A stretch of 6,938 nucleotides of DNA from Candidatus Eiseniibacteriota bacterium. Its GTDB lineage: Bacteria; Arandabacterota; Arandabacteria; Arandabacterales; Arandabacteraceae. The notes below the pieces were generated by a model. That model made no database searches, was not told the origin of the DNA, and saw only the letters and a list, made by a program, of their open reading frames with translations. The position numbers and the translations under genes were made by a program. Below, in pieces: positions 1 through 6,008 of the stretch (position 1 is its first letter; every line of letters begins with the position of its first letter). The stretch spans positions 1-6,938 of the forward strand of contig JAUVJV010000121.1 of the NCBI GenBank assembly GCA_030592245.1, in the 5' to 3' direction.

Positions 1-1
1 C

Positions 2-1057
2 CCCCTGGTGGCTTCGGCCTACCTGGTAAGTGATATCGAAAAGATGCTGATCGTGCCCTTCCTGGCGATGTTTGCGGGAGTCGCCTTTGCGGCTATCGCT
101 GAGAGCATCAGCAGGCGCAGGACGATGAAGGCGATCGGCCTGGTAGTCGCGGGCATTGTCCTTATCGCTGTCTTCCACCAGCTTCCGGGACGCGAACTTG
201 ACAGGGCCCGCAACCTCGCGGTAACCGGCGATGCTTACGCAGATGCCGGTATCTTCGACAAGGCCGAGATCTTGTATGAGGAAGCGATAGGCCTCTCCCC
301 CGGCCTGGCGGATGCCAGCATATCGATGGCAGCACTCTACGCCGGAGCAGGCAGGTCCTCTCAGGCGCTGGAGGTGCTCGACCGGGCCATACTCGAATCA
401 AAGGATCCGCAACTTCGTATAGAAAGGGCCGAGCTGCTGCTGATGGCAGGCAAGCCCGAGGAGGCTATGGCCGGGCTCAGGAGCCTGGAGAGATCCTATC
501 CCTATGAAGCCAGGCTGCACCAGCTGATGGGGCACGTTCTCCTCAGCACGGGCGCGGTTGCCGAAGCTGCGGTGGAGCTGCAGAAGGAACTCGACTATGT
601 CGGTCGCGGCTTCATCACGCTCTCTCTCATGGGGGATGCCGCATTCAGGCTTGGTGATTACCAGCGCGCCGCAAGCAGCCTCGAGGAAGCGCTGGCTCTT
701 AATCCCTATAGCGTGCCTGCCGCAAGTAGGCTTGCCGACACCTATTCCAAGACGGGCCAGTACCTCAGAGCATGTGATGTCCTGGGCAGGATCCTGACCG
801 TGGACCCCGGGAACATACCCCTGCGATTCAAGCTGGGTGTCTGCCTGTACAGGGCCGACAGGCCCACGGATGCACTGATGCATTTCAAGGAGCTCCTCAA
901 GTTTGACCCGACTAATGCCGACATCGCGCTCAATATGGGTACCGCATACGCGGCCATGGACAGCGTCGAGAAGGCCATCGAGATGTGGGAACACGCCCTC
1001 GCGATCGATCCGGAAAACGAGATCGCCAGGGATAATCTGCGGGCAGCAAGGGAATAA
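2..1057 (+). CDS. Membrane-anchored TPR protein, C-terminal part (5' end outside window)
   Basis: The reading frame is open to the left edge, so the gene is almost certainly cut by the window. A GTG at 8-10 could be a start, but too few bases precede it to show a ribosome site. Residues below count from that GTG. Two hydrophobic segments (about 13-31 and 41-57) flank a basic loop containing RRR. By the positive-inside rule that loop is cytoplasmic, so the rest should lie in the periplasm. From about residue 67 there are eight TPR units at exact 34-residue spacing (67, 101, 134/135, 168, 202, 236, 270, 304), many ending in the usual Pro (NPYS, DPGN, DPTN, DPEN), then a short tail. A large membrane domain followed by TPRs is common in GT-C/PMT-like glycosyltransferases and similar proteins, but the diagnostic part is missing, so no enzyme activity is assigned. 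TPRs normally bind partner proteins. The next gene starts 17 bp downstream, which suggests co-transcription with the glgC pair. Confidence 0.85.
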   Translation, partial: PLVASAYLVSDIEKMLIVPFLAMFAGVAFAAIAESISRRRTMKAIGLVVAGIVLIAVFHQLPGRELDRARNLAVTGDAYADAGIFDKAEILYEEAIGLSPGLADASISMAALYAGAGRSSQALEVLDRAILESKDPQLRIERAELLLMAGKPEEAMAGLRSLERSYPYEARLHQLMGHVLLSTGAVAEAAVELQKELDYVGRGFITLSLMGDAAFRLGDYQRAASSLEEALALNPYSVPAASRLADTYSKTGQYLRACDVLGRILTVDPGNIPLRFKLGVCLYRADRPTDALMHFKELLKFDPTNADIALNMGTAYAAMDSVEKAIEMWEHALAIDPENEIARDNLRAARE

Positions 1058-1059
1058 CC

Positions 1060-1063
1060 GGAG
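1060..1063 (+). promoter_or_regulatory. Weak, distant Shine-Dalgarno for first glgC-type gene
   Basis: GGAG lies 11 bases before the ATG at 1075, just after the TPR gene's TAA. The spacing is long and no better site is present, so translation may depend partly on ribosomes arriving from the TPR gene. It sits in a short GGAG-AA-CTCC inverted repeat that is too tight to be a hairpin. Confidence 0.35.
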
Positions 1064-1074
1064 AACTCCATAAG

Positions 1075-2352
1075 ATGGACAGAACCCTGGTCGTGATCCT
1101 CGCCGGAGGCGCAAGCAGCGATCTTCCGGTCCTGACCGCCTACAGATCAAAGGCAGCACTGCCCTATGGCGGAAAGTACCGCGTGATAGACTTCTGCCTT
1201 TCCAACTGCTCCAACTCGGGACTCAGGGATGTCGGCGTCCTCGCCCAGTACAATCCTGCCTCCCTCATCGCCCATATCGGAAACGGGCGGGCCTGGGACC
1301 TCAGCCGCAAGCGCGGCGGCCTCGCGATCCTCCAGCCTTTTGCGGGCCGCACCGAATCCAACTGGTTCAGAGGAACGGCGGATGCTCTCAGGCAGCACAT
1401 CGAGGTAATCCGCGACTCCTCCTGCGATCAGGTGCTCGTCCTCTCGGGTGATCAGGTCTACAAGATGGACTACCGCCAGCTTATAGACTGCCACAACCGC
1501 GGCGGTCAGACGGTAACCATGGCGGTCAGACGGCAACCGGAAGGTACGCTTGAAAGATACGGGGGCCTGGAAATCGATGATGACCAGGTGGTCAGGTCTT
1601 TCGTGGAAAAGCCTGAAGGAGAGCAGTTCAGGTTCCTTTCACTCGGGATTTATGTGTTCAACAGGGATCTCCTGCTCGACCGGCTGGCCTCGCTCGAAGC
1701 CGACACCCATGATCTCGTTTTCGGTATCCTCCTGCCCCTGATAGAGGATTCACAGGTAAGGGCTTTCATTCATGACGGCTACTGGGCCGACATCGGATGG
1801 CTGGAGCAGTACTATGACTCCTCAATGCACCTGCTCGGGCAGGAGCCGGCCCTCGAGACCGGCGGCAACACCTGGCCGATCATGACCAAGACGGAGAACC
1901 AGTCTCCGAGCCGTATCACAAGGACCGCCGGCATTGAGAACTCCCTTATCGGAAGCGGCAGTCTCGTTGAGGGGAGGGTCTCGCACTCGATACTCTTCCC
2001 CGGGGTCAGGGTTGAGCCGGGTGCAACCGTGACCAACTCCATTGTTTTTTCAGACGCGATCATCGAGAAGGCAGCCAGCCTGGATGGATGCATCCTGGAC
2101 AAGAAGGTCAGGGTCGGCCAGGGCGCCGTCATAGGCTACGGAAACCCGACCACTCCCAATGCCGATTTTCCCGAGACTGTCCGGTCGGGGATAAGCGTCG
2201 TGGGAAAGGGTGCGATGATACCGGGAGGCGCCAGGATAGGACGTAACTGCTTGATCGGACCCGATGTCACCTCTGATCTCATCCCGAGCCGGGACATCGT
2301 CTGCGGGGAAACCATAGCAAGAGAGGAGCGATGGCTAAGGATCTCGTCATAA
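1075..2352 (+). CDS. GlgC-like glucose-1-phosphate adenylyltransferase paralog, probably catalytically impaired or regulatory
   Basis: This 425-residue protein has the full ADP-glucose pyrophosphorylase layout: a nucleotidyltransferase fold (about 1-255) and a C-terminal left-handed beta-helix of hexapeptide repeats (about 280-395). The family makes ADP-glucose from ATP and glucose-1-phosphate for glycogen synthesis in the cytoplasm. Family signatures include GGKYRVIDF (32-40), LSNC, WFRGTADAL (97-105), GDQVYKMDY with the metal Asp at 126, EKP (Lys179), SLGIYVF (189-195) and YWADIG (236-241). The N-terminal nucleotide loop, normally GGxGTRL, reads GGASSDL (11-17), so the second Gly is Ser and the catalytic Arg is Asp16. 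KPAVP is KAALP, and HDFGKD is HDLVFG (212-217). Residues matching the E. coli glucose-1-phosphate site (Glu178, Lys179, Ser189, Tyr193, Asp213, Trp237, Asp239) remain; only the Phe after Asp213 is changed, to Leu. By family knowledge this predicts substrate binding without normal catalysis. It overlaps the next glgC-type gene by 22 bp. Family certain; function as a regulatory subunit inferred. Confidence 0.93.
   Translation: MDRTLVVILAGGASSDLPVLTAYRSKAALPYGGKYRVIDFCLSNCSNSGLRDVGVLAQYNPASLIAHIGNGRAWDLSRKRGGLAILQPFAGRTESNWFRGTADALRQHIEVIRDSSCDQVLVLSGDQVYKMDYRQLIDCHNRGGQTVTMAVRRQPEGTLERYGGLEIDDDQVVRSFVEKPEGEQFRFLSLGIYVFNRDLLLDRLASLEADTHDLVFGILLPLIEDSQVRAFIHDGYWADIGWLEQYYDSSMHLLGQEPALETGGNTWPIMTKTENQSPSRITRTAGIENSLIGSGSLVEGRVSHSILFPGVRVEPGATVTNSIVFSDAIIEKAASLDGCILDKKVRVGQGAVIGYGNPTTPNADFPETVRSGISVVGKGAMIPGGARIGRNCLIGPDVTSDLIPSRDIVCGETIAREERWLRISS
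2322..2328 (+). promoter_or_regulatory. Shine-Dalgarno inside the upstream glgC-type gene
   Basis: AGAGGAG lies 2 bases before the ATG at 2331, within the last codons of the preceding gene. The purine-rich site supports this ATG and, with the 22-bp gene overlap, suggests translational coupling that would keep the two paralogs in a fixed ratio. The spacing is short if GGAG is the pairing core and normal if GAGAGG is. Confidence 0.55.
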
Positions 2353-3575
2353 TCCTGGCAGGAGGTTCAGGCAAGCGCCTGCTCCTTCTGTCCGCGCACA
2401 GGGCCAAGCCGGCCGTTCCCTACGCGGGGACGTACAGGATAATCGACTTTGCCCTGTCCAACTGCGTGAACTCCGGACTCCGCCAGGTCTTCGTCTTGAG
2501 CCAGTACGAGCCCCGCTCGCTCTGGAAGCACCTCGACTTCGGAAACCCCTGGGACCTCACCGGGCGCGGGGGCGAGGTCGTGATTCTCCAGCCTTATATT
2601 GGAAACGTGGAACGCAGGTGGTATGAGGGCAGCGCGGACGCGGTCCGAAGGAACCTCCATTTCATCGAGGAGAGAGACCCCGAATCCGTTCTGATACTGG
2701 GTGGAGATCATGTCTACCGGATGGATTACAGGCTGCTCCTGGACTTCCACAAGCAGAAGAACGCGGATCTCACGGTCGCGGTGACCAGGGTGCCGCCGGA
2801 AGAGGCCGTGAAGTTCGGAACATGCGTGCTCGACGATGACAAGCGAATCAGTCAGTTTGAGGAGAAGGCCTCCTCTCCAAGAAGCACCCTCGCTTCGATG
2901 GGGATATACGTTTTCGATTTCAAGGTCCTTGCGGAGGCCCTGCAGGAGGAGGACGCGGCCACCGCCCACGACTTCGGCAAGGATATAGTGCCCAAGCTCA
3001 TTCGCAGGGGCAGGGTCTACGGGTACGAGTTCGGGGGCTACTGGCGGGATGTGGGCACCATCGCATCCTATTTCGAATCCAGCATGGCCCTGCTCTCACA
3101 GGAGCCGCCGGTGGACCTCCACGACCCTGAGTGGCCGATTCTGACGAAGTCTGAGGACCTGCCGCCTGCGCGGGTCCTCGAGGGAAGCCGTGTGGAGGAT
3201 TCCCTGATCTCGGACGGCTGCGTGATAGAGGGCACTGTTGAGAGTTCCATCATCTCCCCGGGGGTGGTTGTGGGGAAAGGCGCCGTGGTTCGAAACTCAA
3301 TAGTGTTTGCCGCCTGCTCCATAGCACCGCAGTCCCGCGTCAACCTGGGCATCCTGGACAGGAACACAGTGGTGGCCGAGAACTCGAAGGTTGGTTTCGG
3401 CGTCGACTTCACCCCCAACCATGCGCACCCGGCCATACTGGATGGCGGAATAACCGTTATCGGAAAAGACACCTTCCTCCCTCCCGGATCGATCATAGGA
3501 AGAAACTGCCTGGTGCAGACCTCGCGGGATATCACTGAGCCCATTGAAGTGGAGAGCGGTGAGAGTCTGGACTGA
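2331..3575 (+). CDS. glgC: Glucose-1-phosphate adenylyltransferase (ADP-glucose pyrophosphorylase), probable catalytic subunit
   Basis: The 414-residue protein catalyses ATP + glucose-1-phosphate to ADP-glucose + PPi, the committed step of bacterial glycogen synthesis. The nucleotide loop GGSGKRL (11-17) keeps both Gly residues and the catalytic Arg16, although the usual Thr is Lys15. RAKPAVP (24-30), YRIIDFALSNC (35-45), GDHVYRMDY (125-133, Asp126), FEEKA (Lys179), SMGIYVF (189-195), HDFGKDIVP (213-221) and YWRDVGT (237-243) follow the family pattern, so the E. coli-type glucose-1-phosphate pocket is complete. Oddities are Glu99 in WYEGSADAV, where Arg or Gln is usual, and Ala180 after Lys179, where Pro is usual. 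Hexapeptide beta-helix repeats fill about 282-395, ending in the ITVIGK...IGRNC region seen in many non-enteric GlgC proteins. It is clearly related to the preceding gene along its whole length. The TGA stop is 25 bp from the convergent transglycosylase gene. No glgA, glgB or other glycogen gene is in view. Confidence 0.95.
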   Translation: MAKDLVIILAGGSGKRLLLLSAHRAKPAVPYAGTYRIIDFALSNCVNSGLRQVFVLSQYEPRSLWKHLDFGNPWDLTGRGGEVVILQPYIGNVERRWYEGSADAVRRNLHFIEERDPESVLILGGDHVYRMDYRLLLDFHKQKNADLTVAVTRVPPEEAVKFGTCVLDDDKRISQFEEKASSPRSTLASMGIYVFDFKVLAEALQEEDAATAHDFGKDIVPKLIRRGRVYGYEFGGYWRDVGTIASYFESSMALLSQEPPVDLHDPEWPILTKSEDLPPARVLEGSRVEDSLISDGCVIEGTVESSIISPGVVVGKGAVVRNSIVFAACSIAPQSRVNLGILDRNTVVAENSKVGFGVDFTPNHAHPAILDGGITVIGKDTFLPPGSIIGRNCLVQTSRDITEPIEVESGESLD

Positions 3576-3600
3576 GGGGTAGTCTCCTGCCGGGGTCTTC

Positions 3601-5778
3601 TTACAGAGCGGGGATCTTTATTGCCTGACCCGGATAGATCCTGTCACGTGAGGCCAGCCCGTTAAGATTGAGGACTTCCCGGGTTGAGACCCCGTAGCGC
3701 TCGGCAATCACCGATATGGTCTCTCCACTCGACACCTTGTGGTGCTTCGCAGAGGGCGCCGGAGGCGGCCCCTGGCTGACCGTGATCATCTGACCGGGGT
3801 GTATGACGGCATTGGCGCCCAGACCGTTCAGGCCCATTACCTCCTCACAGGACACGGAGTACTTCCTGGCTATCGAGTAGATGCTCTCCCCGCTCTTGAC
3901 CTCATGGACCAGAGCTCTGGCGCACGATGCGGTCCCTCCCGATGCCGGAACGAGGATCTCCTGCCCGGGATAAATCCTCGTGCTCTGCTTAAGATCATTG
4001 GCCGCCAGAACCGCGCCCGTCGAGACATCATGCTTCGAGGCAATGCCGCTGATGGTGTCGCCGCTCTTCACCCTGTAAACCGCCAGGCTGTTGCCTGCCG
4101 GCGCGAGACTTGCTCCGGGTATCCTGATTTTCTGATCCGGATAGATCAGGACATCGGAACCCAGATCATTGGCCGCCAGGATCTCTTTCAGCGAGACTTC
4201 ATACTTGCCGGCTATGCCACCGAGGGTCTCGCCGGGACCGACGCGGTGCACCAGGCCTGAGCCATCCCTGACCTGCCCCGCTTCCAGAGTGAGCTTCTGT
4301 CCCGGATAGATAAGGTCGCGAGAGCTCAGGCTGTTCCACCTCTCAATGTCGCTGACCCGGACTCCGTAGCGCTTGGCAATGCTGCTCAGGGTCTCGTTCC
4401 TGCGGACCACGTGTATCCCGGGCCGGTCCGCTGGCCCGCGGAAGTCGCCGCCCGGGATCGTCAGAACCTGCCCGATGCGAATCCGGTGGCGGTTGCGGAT
4501 ACTGTTCGCGCTTGTTATCTCGGAGACGCTCACACTGTAGCGAGACGCTATACCCGAAAGGGTTTCCCCATGCCTGACCTTGTGCCTGATCGTCGGAGTG
4601 AGAAACGTGCTTGCTATGCGCTCTTCACGCGGCATCTCGAGTAGCCCGGCCCTGCACACCGCCACCATACCTTCGGGTATCCGGACCGGGTAGAAGGACT
4701 TGCCGTCCGGAGCGCAGCCTCTTATCAGGTGGGGATTCAGTTCAAGGACGTGGGATGTATCCACGTCACAGCAGTTGGCAACAGCCCCCAGGTGGGTCTT
4801 GGGCTCGACATCGATGTCCTCATAGACCAGCGGTTCCTCATATTCGAACTTGAACCCGTACCTGGCCGGATCCTCCATGATGATGCAGGCGGCCATGAAC
4901 TTGGGAACGTAATTCGCCGTCTCCCTGTTGATCTTGAGCTCCCAGTAGTCCCGCGTGTGGGCGCGCTTGAGGGCTCTCTCCACCCGCCTCTGTCCCCAAT
5001 TGTAAGCGGCGAAAGCCAGAGGCCATGAATCCAGCGATTCGTAGAGATCTCTCAGGTGGCGCGCGGCCGCCCGCGTGGAAGCTTCAGGATCCTTCCTATC
5101 ATCGACCCACCAGTCGATACGAAGTCCGTATATCTTGCCGGTGCTTTCGATGAACTGCCAGAACCCGACGGCGCTGGCATGTGAATAGGCCTGCGCATAG
5201 AAACCGCTCTCGATCATCGCCAGATTGATGAGCTCCAGCGGCATGCCTTCCTCCTTGAGGATCTTGAGCATACCATCCCTGTACTTGCCCGATCTCTTGA
5301 CCCACCGGTTAAGACAGTCCCGGCCGTTCCCGGTGAAATAGTCTACCCACTTCTCGACCCGAGCATTGCTTACGATCTCGACGGACGGGAGCACCGGCTT
5401 GAGCGGCTTGATATCATCGAGATCCGTCCCCGGCGGATGCTCCACGGCAATGACGGGAATGCGCTCGAGGAAATACCTGCACTTATACAGGAGGTGGCGC
5501 CTCTCGCTCAGGGCCTCGTCATAGGGCGACCAGTCGACGTCCTGGCCGAGAAGGGCGACGGCCTCCTCCAGGTAGACGCCGGAGGAGTCGTACTGCTCCT
5601 TCGTGAAGAGGTCAACTCCGTGCTCGTAGCTCCGGTTGGCTTCAGCGATAATGGCCTTAAGCTGCGGAGAAGATGCCGGCTGATCCGATACTTCAGGGGA
5701 ACGCGTGGTATAGCGGGGGGCACACGCGAAACAGGTTGCGCAAACGATGCTAAGCGCCAGAAGTACACTGCGCCTCAT
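3601..5778 (-). CDS. mltD: MltD-like membrane-bound lytic transglycosylase with six LysM domains
   Basis: This 725-residue envelope enzyme is predicted to cut the MurNAc-GlcNAc bond of peptidoglycan with 1,6-anhydro product formation. The leader (1-19, MRRSVLLALSIV...) ends in CFAC, so Cys19 may be lipidated, but the lipobox is poor. Residues 40-80 resemble one TPR-like helical pair. The family 1 SLT domain spans about 165-305: catalytic Glu190 in MIESGF, ASAVGFWQFIESTG (201-214), WWVDDRKDP (223-231) and AAYNWG (257-262). GLWQFMPSTG and AAYNAGEGRV are the usual forms, so the Pro-to-Glu and Ala-to-Trp changes are unusual. Residues 320-370 (THLGAVANCC...LNPHLIRG) look like the degenerate LysM-like module of MltD proteins. 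Six good LysM domains follow at about 398-442, 455-498, 509-553, 567-611, 623-667 and 679-723, each with GETL/GDTI, an IA..Y or similar core, and a final PGQ-like turn. E. coli MltD has two, so this wall anchor is long. It has its own promoter and Shine-Dalgarno. The symbol is by architecture, not proven orthology. Confidence 0.93.
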   Translation of the reverse strand: MRRSVLLALSIVCATCFACAPRYTTRSPEVSDQPASSPQLKAIIAEANRSYEHGVDLFTKEQYDSSGVYLEEAVALLGQDVDWSPYDEALSERRHLLYKCRYFLERIPVIAVEHPPGTDLDDIKPLKPVLPSVEIVSNARVEKWVDYFTGNGRDCLNRWVKRSGKYRDGMLKILKEEGMPLELINLAMIESGFYAQAYSHASAVGFWQFIESTGKIYGLRIDWWVDDRKDPEASTRAAARHLRDLYESLDSWPLAFAAYNWGQRRVERALKRAHTRDYWELKINRETANYVPKFMAACIIMEDPARYGFKFEYEEPLVYEDIDVEPKTHLGAVANCCDVDTSHVLELNPHLIRGCAPDGKSFYPVRIPEGMVAVCRAGLLEMPREERIASTFLTPTIRHKVRHGETLSGIASRYSVSVSEITSANSIRNRHRIRIGQVLTIPGGDFRGPADRPGIHVVRRNETLSSIAKRYGVRVSDIERWNSLSSRDLIYPGQKLTLEAGQVRDGSGLVHRVGPGETLGGIAGKYEVSLKEILAANDLGSDVLIYPDQKIRIPGASLAPAGNSLAVYRVKSGDTISGIASKHDVSTGAVLAANDLKQSTRIYPGQEILVPASGGTASCARALVHEVKSGESIYSIARKYSVSCEEVMGLNGLGANAVIHPGQMITVSQGPPPAPSAKHHKVSSGETISVIAERYGVSTREVLNLNGLASRDRIYPGQAIKIPAL

Positions 5779-5783
5779 AAGTA

Positions 5784-5792
5784 CCCTCCCCC
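5784..5792 (-). promoter_or_regulatory. Strong Shine-Dalgarno for lytic transglycosylase
   Basis: On the minus strand GGGGGAGGG is followed by TACTT and the ATG at 5778-5776. The purine run and 5-base spacing fix this ATG as the start, in agreement with the leader peptide that begins there. Confidence 0.8.
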
Positions 5793-5808
5793 AGGTTCTT
5801 GGTAGTAG

Positions 5809-5837
5809 ATACTAGTGACTTTCACCAACCTTGGCAA
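5809..5837 (-). promoter_or_regulatory. Sigma70-like promoter for lytic transglycosylase
   Basis: On the minus strand a -35 box TTGCCA (5832-5837, 5 of 6 to TTGACA) is separated by exactly 17 bases from a -10 box TAGTAT (5809-5814, 4 of 6 to TATAAT). A T6 tract lies just upstream of the -35 and could act like an UP element. Initiation would fall near 5802, giving a leader of about 24 nt that just holds the Shine-Dalgarno. A CCTTG-G-CAAGG inverted repeat overlaps the -35 box. This is pattern matching only, and the consensus may differ in this lineage. Confidence 0.5.
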
Positions 5838-5923
5838 GGAAAAAATCGAGGTGACTGGGAACAGGAAGAGAGAAAGTGACCCTGGGGAGTGGCCAAGCAG
5901 AGCAGACAGGCAGCTTGAAGGTA

Positions 5924-5950
5924 GCCCGGCAGGCTGAACCAGCCCGGGGC
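5924..5950. other. Imperfect hairpin between terminator and transglycosylase promoter
   Basis: GGCTG (5932-5936) and CAGCC (5940-5944) pair around a 3-base AAC loop. An outer GCCC/GGGC pair (5924-5927 with 5947-5950) extends the stem across an internal loop. Neither strand has a T run directly after it, so it is not itself an intrinsic terminator. On the minus strand it follows directly behind the T8 of the terminator, so it may be a back-up structure or chance pairing in GC-rich DNA. The rest of 5838-5923 is purine-rich on the + strand, with no gene or other structure that I can support. Confidence 0.3.
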
Positions 5951-5952
5951 AC

Positions 5953-5983
5953 AAAAAAAAGAGGATGCCCGAAGGCATCCTCT
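5953..5983 (-). terminator. Rho-independent terminator with UUCG tetraloop
   Basis: On the minus strand GAGGATGCC (5982-5974) and GGCATCCTC (5969-5961) form a perfect 9-bp stem closed by a TTCG loop flanked by C and G, the very stable C(UUCG)G tetraloop. An A-T pair can extend the stem by one. Eight T residues (5960-5953) follow at once. It sits just after the stop codons of the exported-protein gene and should end that transcript before the transglycosylase promoter. The + strand lacks a T run, so it should act in one direction. Confidence 0.93.
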
Positions 5984-5996
5984 CTCTTGAATCTAA

Positions 5997-6008
5997 CTAC
6001 TACTACTA
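5997..6008 (-). repeat. Four tandem in-frame TAG stop codons
   Basis: The exported-protein frame ends CGG followed by TAG repeated four times (6008 down to 5997), then TTAG. On the + strand this is a short CTA microsatellite. It would guarantee termination if the first amber codon were read through, or it may simply be a simple-sequence repeat. Confidence 0.85.

Noticed and set aside
8..10. GTG as the true start of the TPR protein
   Set aside because: The frame stays open to base 2, no ribosome site can be seen, and starting here would remove the membrane domain that such proteins normally carry upstream.
398..1159. Long minus-strand open frame (253 codons) opposite the TPR gene
   Set aside because: It lies antisense to clear TPR repeats, has no recognisable protein features, and such frames are expected opposite GC-rich coding DNA.
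2367..2969. Minus-strand open frame of 200 codons opposite glgC
   Set aside because: It is the codon shadow of strongly conserved GlgC motifs, and no family pattern is visible in it.
3569..3585. Stem GGACT/AGTCT at the end of glgC as a terminator
   Set aside because: It is only 5 bp including a G-U pair, with a 7-base loop and no T run after it on either strand.
3604..4587. LysM region as a recent DNA tandem repeat
   Set aside because: The units are similar in protein pattern but well diverged in DNA and linkers, so it is a domain array rather than a sequence repeat.
5815..5880. Three GTGAC copies (5815, 5851, 5876) upstream of the transglycosylase as an operator array
   Set aside because: The unit is five bases with irregular spacing (36 and 25), so chance is the simpler explanation.
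5775..5978. Minus-strand frame (67 codons) across the region before the transglycosylase gene
   Set aside because: It starts inside the terminator stem and reads through the proposed promoter and ribosome site. The composition is not protein-like and it has no ribosome site of its own.
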